Assembly: GCF_019904255.1 (NCBI RefSeq)
Contig: NZ_CP063203.1
Span: 2,798,501 to 2,862,500 of the forward strand
Length of the DNA: 64,000 bases
DNA from: Marixanthomonas sp. SCSIO 43207
GTDB lineage: Bacteria > Bacteroidota > Bacteroidia > Flavobacteriales > Flavobacteriaceae
Direction of reading: 5' to 3'
Made by a program: the position numbers and the translations under genes. Under the pieces are notes generated by a model that made no database searches, had not been told where the DNA came from, and saw only the letters and a list, made by a program, of their open reading frames with translations. Below are positions 36,987-46,155 of this stretch, in pieces; the first letter of the stretch is position 1, and each line of letters begins with the position of its first letter.

Positions 36987-37445
36987 ATGAGCACTAAAAC
37001 TGAAAAAAATAATCAAGCAATTGTGAAGAATGTCTTTACGACCTACCTAGAAGAAAAGGGGCATCGTAAAACACCAGAGCGGTATGCAATTCTTCAAGAG
37101 ATTTACGACCATCAAGAACATTTTGATATAGAATCACTCTACATCAATATGAAAAATAAAAACTATCGAGTAAGTCGTGCAACACTCTACAATACTATTG
37201 AATTATTACTAGAATGCGGTTTGGTGCGTAAACATCAGTTTGGGCAAAATCAAGCTCATTATGAAAAATCATATTTTGACAAGCAACACGATCATGTGAT
37301 TCTTTCAGATGGCGAAGTGATTGAGTTTTGCGACCCACGCATACAATCAATAAAAAAAACAATCGAAGAAGTTTTTGATATTGAGATTACAAAACACTCG
37401 CTTTATTTCTACGGAAATCGAAAACAAAAACAGACCAATCAATAA
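36987..37445 (+). CDS. Fur-family transcriptional regulator lacking the usual CxxC
   Basis: The 152-residue protein has a winged helix (about 15-85: [51 protein letters not shown]) and a dimer domain with the metal-binding [14 protein letters not shown]. The usual structural zinc cysteines of Fur (Cys-x2-Cys) are replaced: the segment reads VILSDG. Only two cysteines remain, so metal use may differ from classical Fur, perhaps closer to PerR or Zur variants. It could sense iron or another metal. A perfect -7 box (TACCTTTG, 36969-36976) lies 10 bases before its ATG. Confidence 0.9.
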   Translation: MSTKTEKNNQAIVKNVFTTYLEEKGHRKTPERYAILQEIYDHQEHFDIESLYINMKNKNYRVSRATLYNTIELLLECGLVRKHQFGQNQAHYEKSYFDKQHDHVILSDGEVIEFCDPRIQSIKKTIEEVFDIEITKHSLYFYGNRKQKQTNQ

Positions 37446-37451
37446 TACATT

Positions 37452-38723
37452 ATGGCAGTAGACTTACTACTTGGATTACAATGGGGAGACGAAGGAAAAG
37501 GTAAAATCGTTGATGTCCTCACAAAAAATTATGATATCATTGCTCGTTTTCAGGGCGGACCCAATGCAGGTCACACCCTAGAGTTTGACGGCATAAAACA
37601 CGTGTTACACACTATCCCTAGTGGTATATTTCACGATAACGCCATAAACCTTGTTGGTAACGGTGTTGTTATTGATCCGGTAATTTTTAAAAAAGAACTA
37701 GATAACCTAGCGCAATTTAATCTAGATATAAAAAAGAAACTGCTTATTTCAAGAAAAGCACATCTTATTTTACCAACGCACAGATTACTTGATGCAGCTA
37801 GTGAAACTTCAAAAGGAAAAGCAAAAATAGGTTCAACCCTAAAAGGAATTGGACCAACCTATATGGATAAAACAGGTCGCAATGGTATTCGTGTAGGTGA
37901 CTTAGAATTAGACAACTGGGAAGAAAAATATCGCTCTTTAGCAAATAAGCACGAGGCTATGATTGATTTCTACAATGTAGATATTCAATATGATTTAGCC
38001 GAATTAGAAGCTGAGTTTTTTGAAGCAATTGAAGTACTTAAGTCACTAACCTTTATCGATAGTGAAGAATACATTCACAAAGCCCAAAAAGACAACAAAA
38101 CCATTCTCGCCGAAGGTGCACAAGGATCTTTACTAGATATTGATTTTGGAACATATCCATTTGTAACATCCTCAAATACAACCGCAGCAGGTGCTTGTAC
38201 CGGTTTGGGAGTGGCTCCGGGTAAAATAAATGAAGTGTATGGAATATTTAAAGCTTACACAACCCGAGTAGGAAGTGGCCCCTTCCCTACCGAACTTTTT
38301 GATGAAGACGGAAAAAAAATGGCCAAGATTGGTAATGAATTTGGCGCAACTACAGGTAGACCTAGACGTTGCGGATGGCTAGATTTAGTAGCATTAAAGT
38401 ATGCTGTTCACGTCAACGGTGTTACACAGCTTATGATGATGAAAGCAGATGTATTAAGTGGTTTTAAAAAATTAAAAGTTTGCACTGCTTACAAATATAA
38501 AGGTCAAACCATCGAGCACTTACCATACAATATTGAAGCAGAAAACGTAACTCCGGTTTATACCGAAATGAATGGTTGGAAAGAAGATTTAACAAAAATG
38601 AACAATTCTGATCAACTTCCTAAAGAGTTAAATGATTACATCGCATTTTTAGAAAAAGAACTAGAAACACCTATAAAAATAGTTTCAGTAGGTCCAGATA
38701 GAAAGCAGACAATAAAACGATAA
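37452..38723 (+). CDS. purA: Adenylosuccinate synthetase
   Basis: The 423-residue enzyme has the signature GDEGKGK at residues 12-18, the QGGPNAGHT segment at about 36-44, GSTLKGIGPTYMDKTGRNGIR (about 127-147) and GATTGRPRRCGWLD (about 297-310). It makes adenylosuccinate from IMP and aspartate with GTP in AMP synthesis. Length is normal. It starts 6 bases after the fur-like gene and lies downstream of the relA/spoT gene; its product is a known target of ppGpp in other bacteria. Confidence 0.97.
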   Translation: MAVDLLLGLQWGDEGKGKIVDVLTKNYDIIARFQGGPNAGHTLEFDGIKHVLHTIPSGIFHDNAINLVGNGVVIDPVIFKKELDNLAQFNLDIKKKLLISRKAHLILPTHRLLDAASETSKGKAKIGSTLKGIGPTYMDKTGRNGIRVGDLELDNWEEKYRSLANKHEAMIDFYNVDIQYDLAELEAEFFEAIEVLKSLTFIDSEEYIHKAQKDNKTILAEGAQGSLLDIDFGTYPFVTSSNTTAAGACTGLGVAPGKINEVYGIFKAYTTRVGSGPFPTELFDEDGKKMAKIGNEFGATTGRPRRCGWLDLVALKYAVHVNGVTQLMMMKADVLSGFKKLKVCTAYKYKGQTIEHLPYNIEAENVTPVYTEMNGWKEDLTKMNNSDQLPKELNDYIAFLEKELETPIKIVSVGPDRKQTIKR

Positions 38724-38774
38724 TATACTTATTAAAGCTAAACTACGTTACAGAATATAAGTTATAATTTCATA

Positions 38775-40553
38775 TTGAAAATACATTTCAACATAGTATT
38801 CTGTTTACTTTTCATTGGGATAGCAGCTTATGCACAAGACGACCCAAAAAAAGCTAAAGTAGATATTGAGTCGGGTTACTTAGAAATAAGACCCGAACTA
38901 CCCGATGCAGCTATTTACACCAAAGATGAGACCGGTCAAGTTTATATCGTTCACGAAGGTGTCGAAATGTGGTGCGACCAAGCTTATGTGTATCTAAAAG
39001 ATAATTTTGTAAAAGCATACGGAAATGTAAAAATAAACCAAGCAGATACCGTAACATTAAACAGTAAATATGCAGAGTATAACGGTAACACACAATTTGC
39101 TTTTGCCAGCGGGGATGTCCTTTTTAAAGACCCAAAAACAACTTTAAAAACAGATACTCTCTATTTTGATAGGATAAAACAACAGGCCTATTACCGCACG
39201 GGAGGCACCGTTCGTGACACAGCAAGTACTCTTACTAGTCGTATTGGTCGTTATTATGCAACATCAAAGAAGTATCAATTTCTGTCAGATGTGGTTATCA
39301 AAAACCCTGATTATACCGTAAACTCACCTCAACTCGACTTTTACTCTGAAACAGGAGGCGCTTATCTGTATGGCCCTTCAACTATAAAAAATAAAAACAG
39401 TACTGTCTACTGTGACCGTGGTTATTATGATACACGCGCAAAAACAGGTCACTTTGTAAAAAATGCTCGCGTAGATTATGAAAACAGAATTCTATACGGC
39501 GACAGTATATACTTTGACCAAAATAAAAGTTTTGCCTCGGCTACCAACAATATTAAAGTACTAGATACAGTAAATAAAAGCATTATTAGAGGTCATTACG
39601 CAGAAGTTTTTCGAGAGAAAGATTCGGTTTTTATCACCAAAAGAGCTGTAGCAGTAACCTTGCGTGATCAAGACTCTATTTATGTACACGCCGACACACT
39701 CCAAGTTACCGGAAAACCAGAAAACAGAATTATTAAAGGTTTTTATAGAGCTAGAATGTTCAAACGTGGATTGGAAGGTGAACAACCTACTAGCGGAAAA
39801 TGCGACTCTATCTTTGTAGATCAAAAAACAGGCATTACAAAGTTATTACGAAATCCTGTTTTGTGGAGTGGTGAAAACCAAATGACCGGTGACACCATTC
39901 ATATTCTTTCAGACACCAAAACAGAAAAACTAGACACACTCAAAGTGTTTAATAATGCGTTTTTAATTCAGAAAGACAGCGCAGGATACAATCAAGTTAA
40001 AGGTGAGCGACTCATTGGTTTATTTACCAATAATGAATTAGATACAGTAAACGTACATAAAAATGCCGAAGTAATTTATTTCTCAAGAAATGATAAAGAG
40101 GAGCTTGTAGGAATTAACAACACCCTATCTAGTGACATTCAAATGTATCTAGAAAGCCAACAAATAACTGGAATCCGTTTCTTAAAAAAAGTAGACGGAA
40201 AACTATATCCGCCTTCGCAATTTCCTGAAAATGCACGTATTTTACCAGGATTTAATTGGCGAGGTGAAGAACGCCTAAAAAAAGTTGAAGACCTATTTAA
40301 AGGAAAACCTATTCCTATATTACCAAAAATCAAAGGAATTCAGTTACCGGAAGATGAAGGAGCGTTTTTTGAAGATGTGCCAGATGATGAATTAGAAATT
40401 CCTGAACAATCTAAATTAAAAGCCAAAGATCTTCAAAACCGTGAAGATGATCCAAAACCTTTGACTCGGGAAACAGATAGTATCGTAAACGATTCTATTC
40501 GTAAACCACCAGATATTAAAAAAGAAGAGCAACAAGCTTCAAAAGAAAAATAA
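38775..40553 (+). CDS. OstA-like organic solvent tolerance / LPS transport protein
   Basis: The 592-residue protein starts with TTG 38775 (no ATG keeps the signal peptide) and has a signal peptide ending AYAQ at about 21. The rest is a repeated beta-strand pattern (YAEYNGNTQFAFASGDVLFKDPKTTLKTDTLYFD and similar), the OstA/LptA fold known from LPS-transport bridge proteins. The C-terminal tail (about 530-592) is acidic and disordered. It is longer than LptA and could span part of the envelope in LPS transport. It is 51 bases after purA. Confidence 0.85.
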   Translation: MKIHFNIVFCLLFIGIAAYAQDDPKKAKVDIESGYLEIRPELPDAAIYTKDETGQVYIVHEGVEMWCDQAYVYLKDNFVKAYGNVKINQADTVTLNSKYAEYNGNTQFAFASGDVLFKDPKTTLKTDTLYFDRIKQQAYYRTGGTVRDTASTLTSRIGRYYATSKKYQFLSDVVIKNPDYTVNSPQLDFYSETGGAYLYGPSTIKNKNSTVYCDRGYYDTRAKTGHFVKNARVDYENRILYGDSIYFDQNKSFASATNNIKVLDTVNKSIIRGHYAEVFREKDSVFITKRAVAVTLRDQDSIYVHADTLQVTGKPENRIIKGFYRARMFKRGLEGEQPTSGKCDSIFVDQKTGITKLLRNPVLWSGENQMTGDTIHILSDTKTEKLDTLKVFNNAFLIQKDSAGYNQVKGERLIGLFTNNELDTVNVHKNAEVIYFSRNDKEELVGINNTLSSDIQMYLESQQITGIRFLKKVDGKLYPPSQFPENARILPGFNWRGEERLKKVEDLFKGKPIPILPKIKGIQLPEDEGAFFEDVPDDELEIPEQSKLKAKDLQNREDDPKPLTRETDSIVNDSIRKPPDIKKEEQQASKEK

Positions 40554-40572
40554 AGCTAGCTGTAGAAAGATT

Positions 40573-41757
40573 ATGAAAGAAGATTTTTTTAAATATCAAA
40601 CACAAACCACACCACATCCATTAGCTGTAGAAGTATCACATGCAGAGGGAAGCTATATTTATGACAACAACCATAATAAACACCTAGATTTTGTAGCAGG
40701 AGTTTCGGCCTGTAGTTTAGGTCATCGTCATCCACGAGTTGTAAATGCTGTTAAAAACCAGTTGGACAAATACCTTCACGTGATGGTATATGGCGAGTAC
40801 ATTCAACAACCAGCTGTAGAAGTTGCAAAAATATTAGCCAGTCACTTACCCAAACCTTTAGAAACAACTTATTTGGTTAACAGTGGTGCCGAAGCTATAG
40901 ATGCATCTTTAAAATTAGCACGCAGAGCTACCAACCGATCAGAAATTATATATGCTCATAATGCTTATCATGGTAATACCTTTGGGGCGCTAAGCGTGAT
41001 GGGGTATGAAGATCGCAAAAAACCTTTTGCACCACTTATACCCGATTGTCATCCTATTCGGTTTAATAACTTTGAAGATATACATAAAATTACTTCAAAA
41101 ACCGCTGCAGTTATTTTAGAAACCATTCAAGGCGGAGCCGGATTTATTATTCCGAAGAAAGAATATCTACAAAAAATAAGAGAGCGCTGTAATGAGACTG
41201 GTACATTACTTATTTTGGATGAAATACAACCAGGATTTGGTAGAACGGGTAAGTTATTCGGTTTTGAGCATTTTGACATTGTACCAGATATTTTGGTAAT
41301 GGGAAAAGGAATGGGTGGTGGCTTACCTATTGGTGCATTTACTGCTTCACAACAACATATGGCGCTACTGAAAGATAACCCCAAACTTGGTCATATTACA
41401 ACTTTTGGCGGTAACCCTGTTATTGCTGCAGCTGCTTTGGCAACTTTAAAAGAAATAACAGAAACCAATTTAATTTCTGAAACACTTCAGAAGGAAGAAA
41501 TTTTCAGAAAACAATTGAAACATCCTTTGATTAAAGAAATTAGAGGAAAAGGATTGATGTTGGCTTTGATATTTGAATCTGCTGAAATTGCTTCCGAAGT
41601 TATTTTACAATGTAAAGACAAAAATTTGATACTCTTTTGGCTATTATTTGAGCCCAAAGCTGTACGTATTACTCCGCCTCTTACCATATCAGAAGAAGAA
41701 ATTAAAGAAGGATGTGACATTATAACAGAAGTGCTCAATTCAATAAAAAATCAATAA
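40573..41757 (+). CDS. Class III aminotransferase (ornithine/acetylornithine-type)
   Basis: The 394-residue PLP enzyme has the class III features VNSGAEAIDASLKLAR (about 102-117), ILDEIQPGFGRTG (about 214-226) and the Schiff-base lysine region VMGKGMGGGLPIGAF (about 240-254, Lys in GKGMGG). It is commonly annotated in flavobacteria as aspartate aminotransferase family protein. It probably transfers an amino group from ornithine, acetylornithine, or a 4-aminobutyrate-like substrate. No arginine genes are adjacent, so specificity is open. It is 19 bases after the OstA-like gene. Confidence 0.9.
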   Translation: MKEDFFKYQTQTTPHPLAVEVSHAEGSYIYDNNHNKHLDFVAGVSACSLGHRHPRVVNAVKNQLDKYLHVMVYGEYIQQPAVEVAKILASHLPKPLETTYLVNSGAEAIDASLKLARRATNRSEIIYAHNAYHGNTFGALSVMGYEDRKKPFAPLIPDCHPIRFNNFEDIHKITSKTAAVILETIQGGAGFIIPKKEYLQKIRERCNETGTLLILDEIQPGFGRTGKLFGFEHFDIVPDILVMGKGMGGGLPIGAFTASQQHMALLKDNPKLGHITTFGGNPVIAAAALATLKEITETNLISETLQKEEIFRKQLKHPLIKEIRGKGLMLALIFESAEIASEVILQCKDKNLILFWLLFEPKAVRITPPLTISEEEIKEGCDIITEVLNSIKNQ

Positions 41758-41842
41758 AAACAAGCTAAATACTTGATATTCATTGTTTTAAACTTATAGT
41801 TGACTGTTGATAAGGCTGTTAACAATAAACACGGCATAACTC

Positions 41843-41871
41843 TTGAATAGCCTATTACATTAGTATCTTTA
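41843..41871 (+). promoter_or_regulatory. Bacteroidota promoter (TTG-18-TATCTTTA)
   Basis: TTG at 41843-41845 and TATCTTTA at 41864-41871 are 18 bases apart, 28 bases before the TPR gene. Confidence 0.45.
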
Positions 41872-41899
41872 AAATAGAAGAAACCGTAAAACGTTACGT

Positions 41900-43300
41900 A
41901 TGCAATTACCTCCAAACGAGCATGACAACTTCTCCCTTTCCCGCTTTGAATCTATGCTGAAGACAAATGATGTCTATTTTTTTGATTCTGAAGAGTTTGA
42001 AGAGATCATACAGTATTATTTAGAAAATGGGAAAATCGCTCTTGCAAAAAAAGCGACTAAGCTAGGCTTGGAACAACATCCATCTGCTACCAATTTGAAA
42101 TTATTTCAAATTGAAATGCACATTTTTGAAAATGAACTAGACATTGCAGATGCACTCTTAAATGAGCTTTACACCTTAGAACAATCAAATCAAGAAGTTT
42201 ATATACAAAAAGCAAATATCTTATCACGTCGTGATGAGCATACAAAAGCCATACAATTACTTGAGCAAGCACTAGAAATCACCAATGATGAAAACGATGT
42301 TATGTCTCTTATTGGGATGGAATACCTTTTCTTGGAAGATTTTGAAAACGCAAAACTCTTTTTTATGAAATGTCTTGAGAATGATGAAGAAGATTACTCG
42401 GCATTATACAATATAATTTATTGTTTTGACTTTTTGGAGCAACATGAAGCGGCAATAGACTATTTAAATGATTTCTTAAATAAGAACCCCTACAGTGAAG
42501 TAGCTTGGCATCAAGTAGGTAAGCAATATTATATTTTAAAGGATTTTAAAAAGTCATTGGCAGCATTTGATTTTGCTATAATTAGTGACGACCGTTTTAT
42601 TGGAGCTTATTTAGAAAAAGGAAAAGTTTTAGAAAAGCTACACAGGTATGAAGACGCTATAGAAAGCTACTCAATCACCCTTGGTCTAGATGATCCTACT
42701 TCCTTTGCATTATTACGCATTGGAAAATGTTATGAAAAACTACAAGACCATGAACTTGCACTTCAATTTTATACAAAATGTGTAGAAGAAGATGCATTGT
42801 TAGATAAAGGTTGGATTGCTATAACCGATTATTATTTAAAGAAAAAAGATTATAAAAAAGCACTGTATTACATTGAAAAAGCTATCAATATAGATAGTGA
42901 GAATGTACGATACTGGAAACGATATGCGCGTATTAATTTTAGATTACATCTTTTTGAAGAAGCAGAACACGGTTACCGCAGAACGCTTGAGTTAGGCAAT
43001 TATGAATTAAACACTTGGCTTACTCGATGTGATTTACTATTAAAATTGGGTGAACACGAAGCTGCCATTAAAAATTTATTGCAAGCATCTGAATTTTATC
43101 CTGAGAACGCAGAGATAGAATTTCGTTTTGCAGGACTATATAATATTTTAAGTGAAGAACGAAAAGCTATTTATCACTTAAAAAATGGATTAAAATTTAA
43201 CCGAGAGTATACTATTATTATCGAAGAATTATTTCCTAATTTTTATAACAGGCCAACCGTTCAGCAAATAATCGAAAAACACAAAAACCCTTCATTGTAA
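41900..43300 (+). CDS. Cytoplasmic TPR-repeat protein
   Basis: The 466-residue protein is almost all tetratricopeptide repeats (for example LDIADALLNELYTLEQSNQEVYIQKANIL, YEDAIESYSITLGLDDPTSFALLRIGKCYEKL, YKKALYYIEKAINIDSENVRYWKRYARINF), from about residue 35 to 460. It has no signal peptide or membrane span, so it is likely a cytoplasmic scaffold. Its partner is unknown. It precedes the DUF368 genes with its own promoter. Confidence 0.88.
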   Translation: MQLPPNEHDNFSLSRFESMLKTNDVYFFDSEEFEEIIQYYLENGKIALAKKATKLGLEQHPSATNLKLFQIEMHIFENELDIADALLNELYTLEQSNQEVYIQKANILSRRDEHTKAIQLLEQALEITNDENDVMSLIGMEYLFLEDFENAKLFFMKCLENDEEDYSALYNIIYCFDFLEQHEAAIDYLNDFLNKNPYSEVAWHQVGKQYYILKDFKKSLAAFDFAIISDDRFIGAYLEKGKVLEKLHRYEDAIESYSITLGLDDPTSFALLRIGKCYEKLQDHELALQFYTKCVEEDALLDKGWIAITDYYLKKKDYKKALYYIEKAINIDSENVRYWKRYARINFRLHLFEEAEHGYRRTLELGNYELNTWLTRCDLLLKLGEHEAAIKNLLQASEFYPENAEIEFRFAGLYNILSEERKAIYHLKNGLKFNREYTIIIEELFPNFYNRPTVQQIIEKHKNPSL

Positions 43301-43306
43301 TTTCTG

Positions 43307-43314
43307 TATTTTTG
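43307..43314 (+). promoter_or_regulatory. Bacteroidota -7 promoter box (TATTTTTG)
   Basis: A perfect TAnnTTTG match 20 bases before ATG 43335, which supports that start over the upstream in-frame ATG at 43326. Confidence 0.5.
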
Positions 43315-43334
43315 GCATTTAGTAATTGATCGCT

Positions 43335-44303
43335 ATGCCAAAACGTAATTTTATACAATACCTTATCATAACTGCCAAGGGATTGGCAATGGGTGCCGCA
43401 GATGTGGTTCCGGGAGTCTCTGGAGGAACAATCGCCTTTATATCGGGTATCTATGAAGAGTTAATAGAAACCATTCATAAACTTGATTTAGGTTTTTTTA
43501 AACTTTGGAAAAAAGAAAACTTTTTAACAGCTTGGAAAACCTATAACCTTCCTTTTTTATTGGCTTTATTTTCTGGTGTGGCTATCAGTATTTTGTCATT
43601 AGCAAAACTGATCACCTTTTTACTTACCAATCATCCTATACTGGTATGGTCATTCTTTTTCGGATTGGTAATCGCCAGTATTTTATATGTAGGAAAACAA
43701 GTTACTAGATGGAATGTAGCTGTTATTATAGCATTGATTCTCGCTGCAGCATTTGCTTATTTTATAACCCTTGCCGAACCTCTTGGAACCGTTGAAAGTA
43801 ATTGGTTTTTATTTTTTGCAGGATTTGTAGCTATCATCGCTATGATATTACCAGGAATAAGCGGTGCTTTCATCTTATTATTACTAGGAGCTTATACAGC
43901 TATTATCGGTACATTATCACAACTAGGGGAAGGACTTTCAACGATGAATTGGAAAGTAATATCTGATGCTGTACTTAAAATTTTAATCTTTCTAGTAGGT
44001 GCCGTTGTGGGATTAAAAGTATTTTCGAAGGTATTAAACTGGATGTTTAAACATTATAAAAACTTGACTCTAGCAGTATTAACTGGGTTTATGATTGGTG
44101 CGTTAAACAAAATATGGCCTTGGAAAGAAGTACTATCCTATAGAAGTAACTCTCACGGAGAGAAAGTTCCGTTTATTGAAAAAAGCATTTTGCCCACACA
44201 ATATCCAGACGAACCTCAAATATTTTTGGCCGTTCTTTTTATGGTCTTAGGCTTTCTAAGTATCTTTATTTTAGAACGAGTAGCTGTTTCAAAAAGTAAC
44301 TAA
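43335..44303 (+). CDS. DUF368 (PopT-like) polyprenyl-phosphate transporter, copy 1
   Basis: From ATG 43335 the 322-residue protein has about nine to ten spans and the DUF368 motif near its N-terminus, GLAMGAADVVPGVSGGTIAF (about 13-32), with the repeat IMPGISGAFILLLLG-like piece IAMILPGISGAFILLLLGAY around 165-184. DUF368 proteins were recently shown in other bacteria to be undecaprenyl-phosphate translocases (PopT type). It probably recycles the lipid carrier used for cell wall and surface glycans. It is followed three bases later by a second DUF368 gene. Confidence 0.88.
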   Translation: MPKRNFIQYLIITAKGLAMGAADVVPGVSGGTIAFISGIYEELIETIHKLDLGFFKLWKKENFLTAWKTYNLPFLLALFSGVAISILSLAKLITFLLTNHPILVWSFFFGLVIASILYVGKQVTRWNVAVIIALILAAAFAYFITLAEPLGTVESNWFLFFAGFVAIIAMILPGISGAFILLLLGAYTAIIGTLSQLGEGLSTMNWKVISDAVLKILIFLVGAVVGLKVFSKVLNWMFKHYKNLTLAVLTGFMIGALNKIWPWKEVLSYRSNSHGEKVPFIEKSILPTQYPDEPQIFLAVLFMVLGFLSIFILERVAVSKSN

Positions 44304-44306
44304 TGC

Positions 44307-45329
44307 ATGCACGAAGAAAGATCCTTTAATGATAAAGTTTGGCTTGTATTAAAAGGTCTTGCCATGGGAGCTGCCAACAAAGTTCCCGGGGTTTCGGGAG
44401 GTGTCGTTGCATTTGTCGCAGGGTTTTATGAAGAATTTATTTATTCCCTTCAAAAAATAAATAGAAAAGCCGCTGGTCTTCTTCTTGACGGTCGTTTTAA
44501 AAGTTTTTTTCAATATATAAATGGTCGCTTTTTAGGTCTACTTATATTAGGGATGATCATTAGCTACTTTAGCGTTTCAAAAATATTAGACTTTCTTTTA
44601 TTAAATTATGAACTGTTTGTGTGGAGTACCTTTTTTGGTATGATAATAGGTTCAATTTATTACATTGCCAAAGATTTTGGTGATTGGAACAGAAAATACA
44701 TTGCCTATCTCTTATGCGGTATTATTGCCGGTGTAGCTATAAGCTTTCTAGAACCCGCCAAAGAAAACAGCAACCTTATATTTGTATTTTTCTGTGGCAT
44801 TATTGGAGTTTCAGGAATGACATTACCGGGTCTTTCCGGTTCATTTATATTAATTCTTTTAGGAAATTATGTTTTATTACTCGTAGACTCTGTAAATGCT
44901 TTATATGATACTTTTATAGATCTAGCTCAGTTTGATTTCAGTTTTACCGGTGATTCAGAACGTATAAAGTTATTAAAAGTTTTAGCCTCTTTTGCGTCGG
45001 GCTCGTTAGTAGGATTGGTCTCTTTATCACATTTACTAGCTTACGTATTAAAACGGTTTAAAAAAGCAACCTATGCCGTAATTATTGGGTTTATTTCTGG
45101 CTCGCTGGGCGTAGTATGGCCTTGGAAAGAAAAAATATATGCACTTGATGCCTTCGGAAATATAAAATTTGATGCTAATGATAGAGAAATCATTACCGGA
45201 TATGACCGGTATTGGCCATCAGAATTTTCGTTCGATACCCTTTGGGCTATTTTCTTTATTTTCGTGGGCATATTGATTGTGTTAAGTTTAGATTGGTATC
45301 AAAAAATAAGACTCAATAACAATGGCTAA
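44307..45329 (+). CDS. DUF368 (PopT-like) polyprenyl-phosphate transporter, copy 2
   Basis: The 340-residue protein repeats the DUF368 plan: GLAMGAANKVPGVSGGVVAF (about 16-35), TLPGLSGSFILILLG (about 172-186) and the C-terminal GFISGSLGVVWPWKEKI near 264-280. It is clearly related to the preceding protein but diverged (Asp in the first copy's GAADVVPG is Asn in this one's GAANKVPG), so it is not a recent duplicate. It may have a different substrate or work with copy 1 as one complex. Its end overlaps aroE by 8 bases. Confidence 0.88.
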   Translation: MHEERSFNDKVWLVLKGLAMGAANKVPGVSGGVVAFVAGFYEEFIYSLQKINRKAAGLLLDGRFKSFFQYINGRFLGLLILGMIISYFSVSKILDFLLLNYELFVWSTFFGMIIGSIYYIAKDFGDWNRKYIAYLLCGIIAGVAISFLEPAKENSNLIFVFFCGIIGVSGMTLPGLSGSFILILLGNYVLLLVDSVNALYDTFIDLAQFDFSFTGDSERIKLLKVLASFASGSLVGLVSLSHLLAYVLKRFKKATYAVIIGFISGSLGVVWPWKEKIYALDAFGNIKFDANDREIITGYDRYWPSEFSFDTLWAIFFIFVGILIVLSLDWYQKIRLNNNG

Positions 45330-46053
45330 ATATGGGCTTGTAGGTAAAGACATTGCTTACTCATTTTCAAAAACATTCTTTTCTATAAAATTTGAAAAAG
45401 AAAATCGGCAAGATACGTACCACAATTTTGATATTGAATCTATTGATCAATTTCCCAAAATCATTTCTGAAAATCCAGATTTAAAAGGTCTTAACGTCAC
45501 CATTCCTTATAAAGAAGCAATTATTCCTTTTTTAGATCGTATTGATAAAGAAGCACAAGAAATAGGAGCTATAAACACCATAAAATTTCAAAATGACGGT
45601 AGCTTAAAAGGCTATAATACAGATCATTATGGCTTTGCAAAAGCTCTTGCCAATTTTCTACCTTTAAAAGACAAATCTGCATTAATACTGGGTACTGGCG
45701 GAGCCTCAAAAGCAATTAAGTACGTTTTAAAAACCATGGGGTTCAGGTACCAAGTTGTTTCTAGAAAAAAGACAGAATCCACCATTACCTATTCAAGCCT
45801 GAACAAACAAATTATTGAAGACCACTGTTTAATCATTAATTGTACCCCATTAGGTACATCACCAAATATATCTGCTTGTCCCACTATTCCGTACCAATTT
45901 ATCTCGAAAGACCACCTTCTTTTTGACTTGATTTATAATCCTTCACAAACCGAATTTTTAAAGCTAGGTCGCGCTCAAGGAGCCAAAACGAGCAACGGCC
46001 TTAAAATGCTAGAGCATCAAGCAAAGAAAGCTTGGAAAATCTGGCGATCATAA
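45322..46053 (+). CDS. aroE: Shikimate dehydrogenase
   Basis: The 243-residue enzyme has the catalytic substrate motif SFSKTFFSIKFE (about 14-25) in place of the usual SxSPxxHN, the lysine region LNVTIPYKEAIIPFLD (about 58-73), the NAD(P)-binding GTGGASKAIKYVL (about 126-138) and the C-terminal NGLKMLEHQAKKAWKIW. It converts 3-dehydroshikimate to shikimate in aromatic amino acid synthesis. It is slightly shorter than the usual 270-290 residues. It begins within the end of the second DUF368 gene, so they share a transcript. Confidence 0.95.
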   Translation: MAKYGLVGKDIAYSFSKTFFSIKFEKENRQDTYHNFDIESIDQFPKIISENPDLKGLNVTIPYKEAIIPFLDRIDKEAQEIGAINTIKFQNDGSLKGYNTDHYGFAKALANFLPLKDKSALILGTGGASKAIKYVLKTMGFRYQVVSRKKTESTITYSSLNKQIIEDHCLIINCTPLGTSPNISACPTIPYQFISKDHLLFDLIYNPSQTEFLKLGRAQGAKTSNGLKMLEHQAKKAWKIWRS

Positions 46054-46155
46054 AATTCGTTTATATCCGTTCAAAATAAAGCCTCTGTCTTTGCAGTTTG
46101 CTCAGTTGTTAGTATCTTGACAACCGAGGAATCATGAACCTAAACATTGAAAGAT

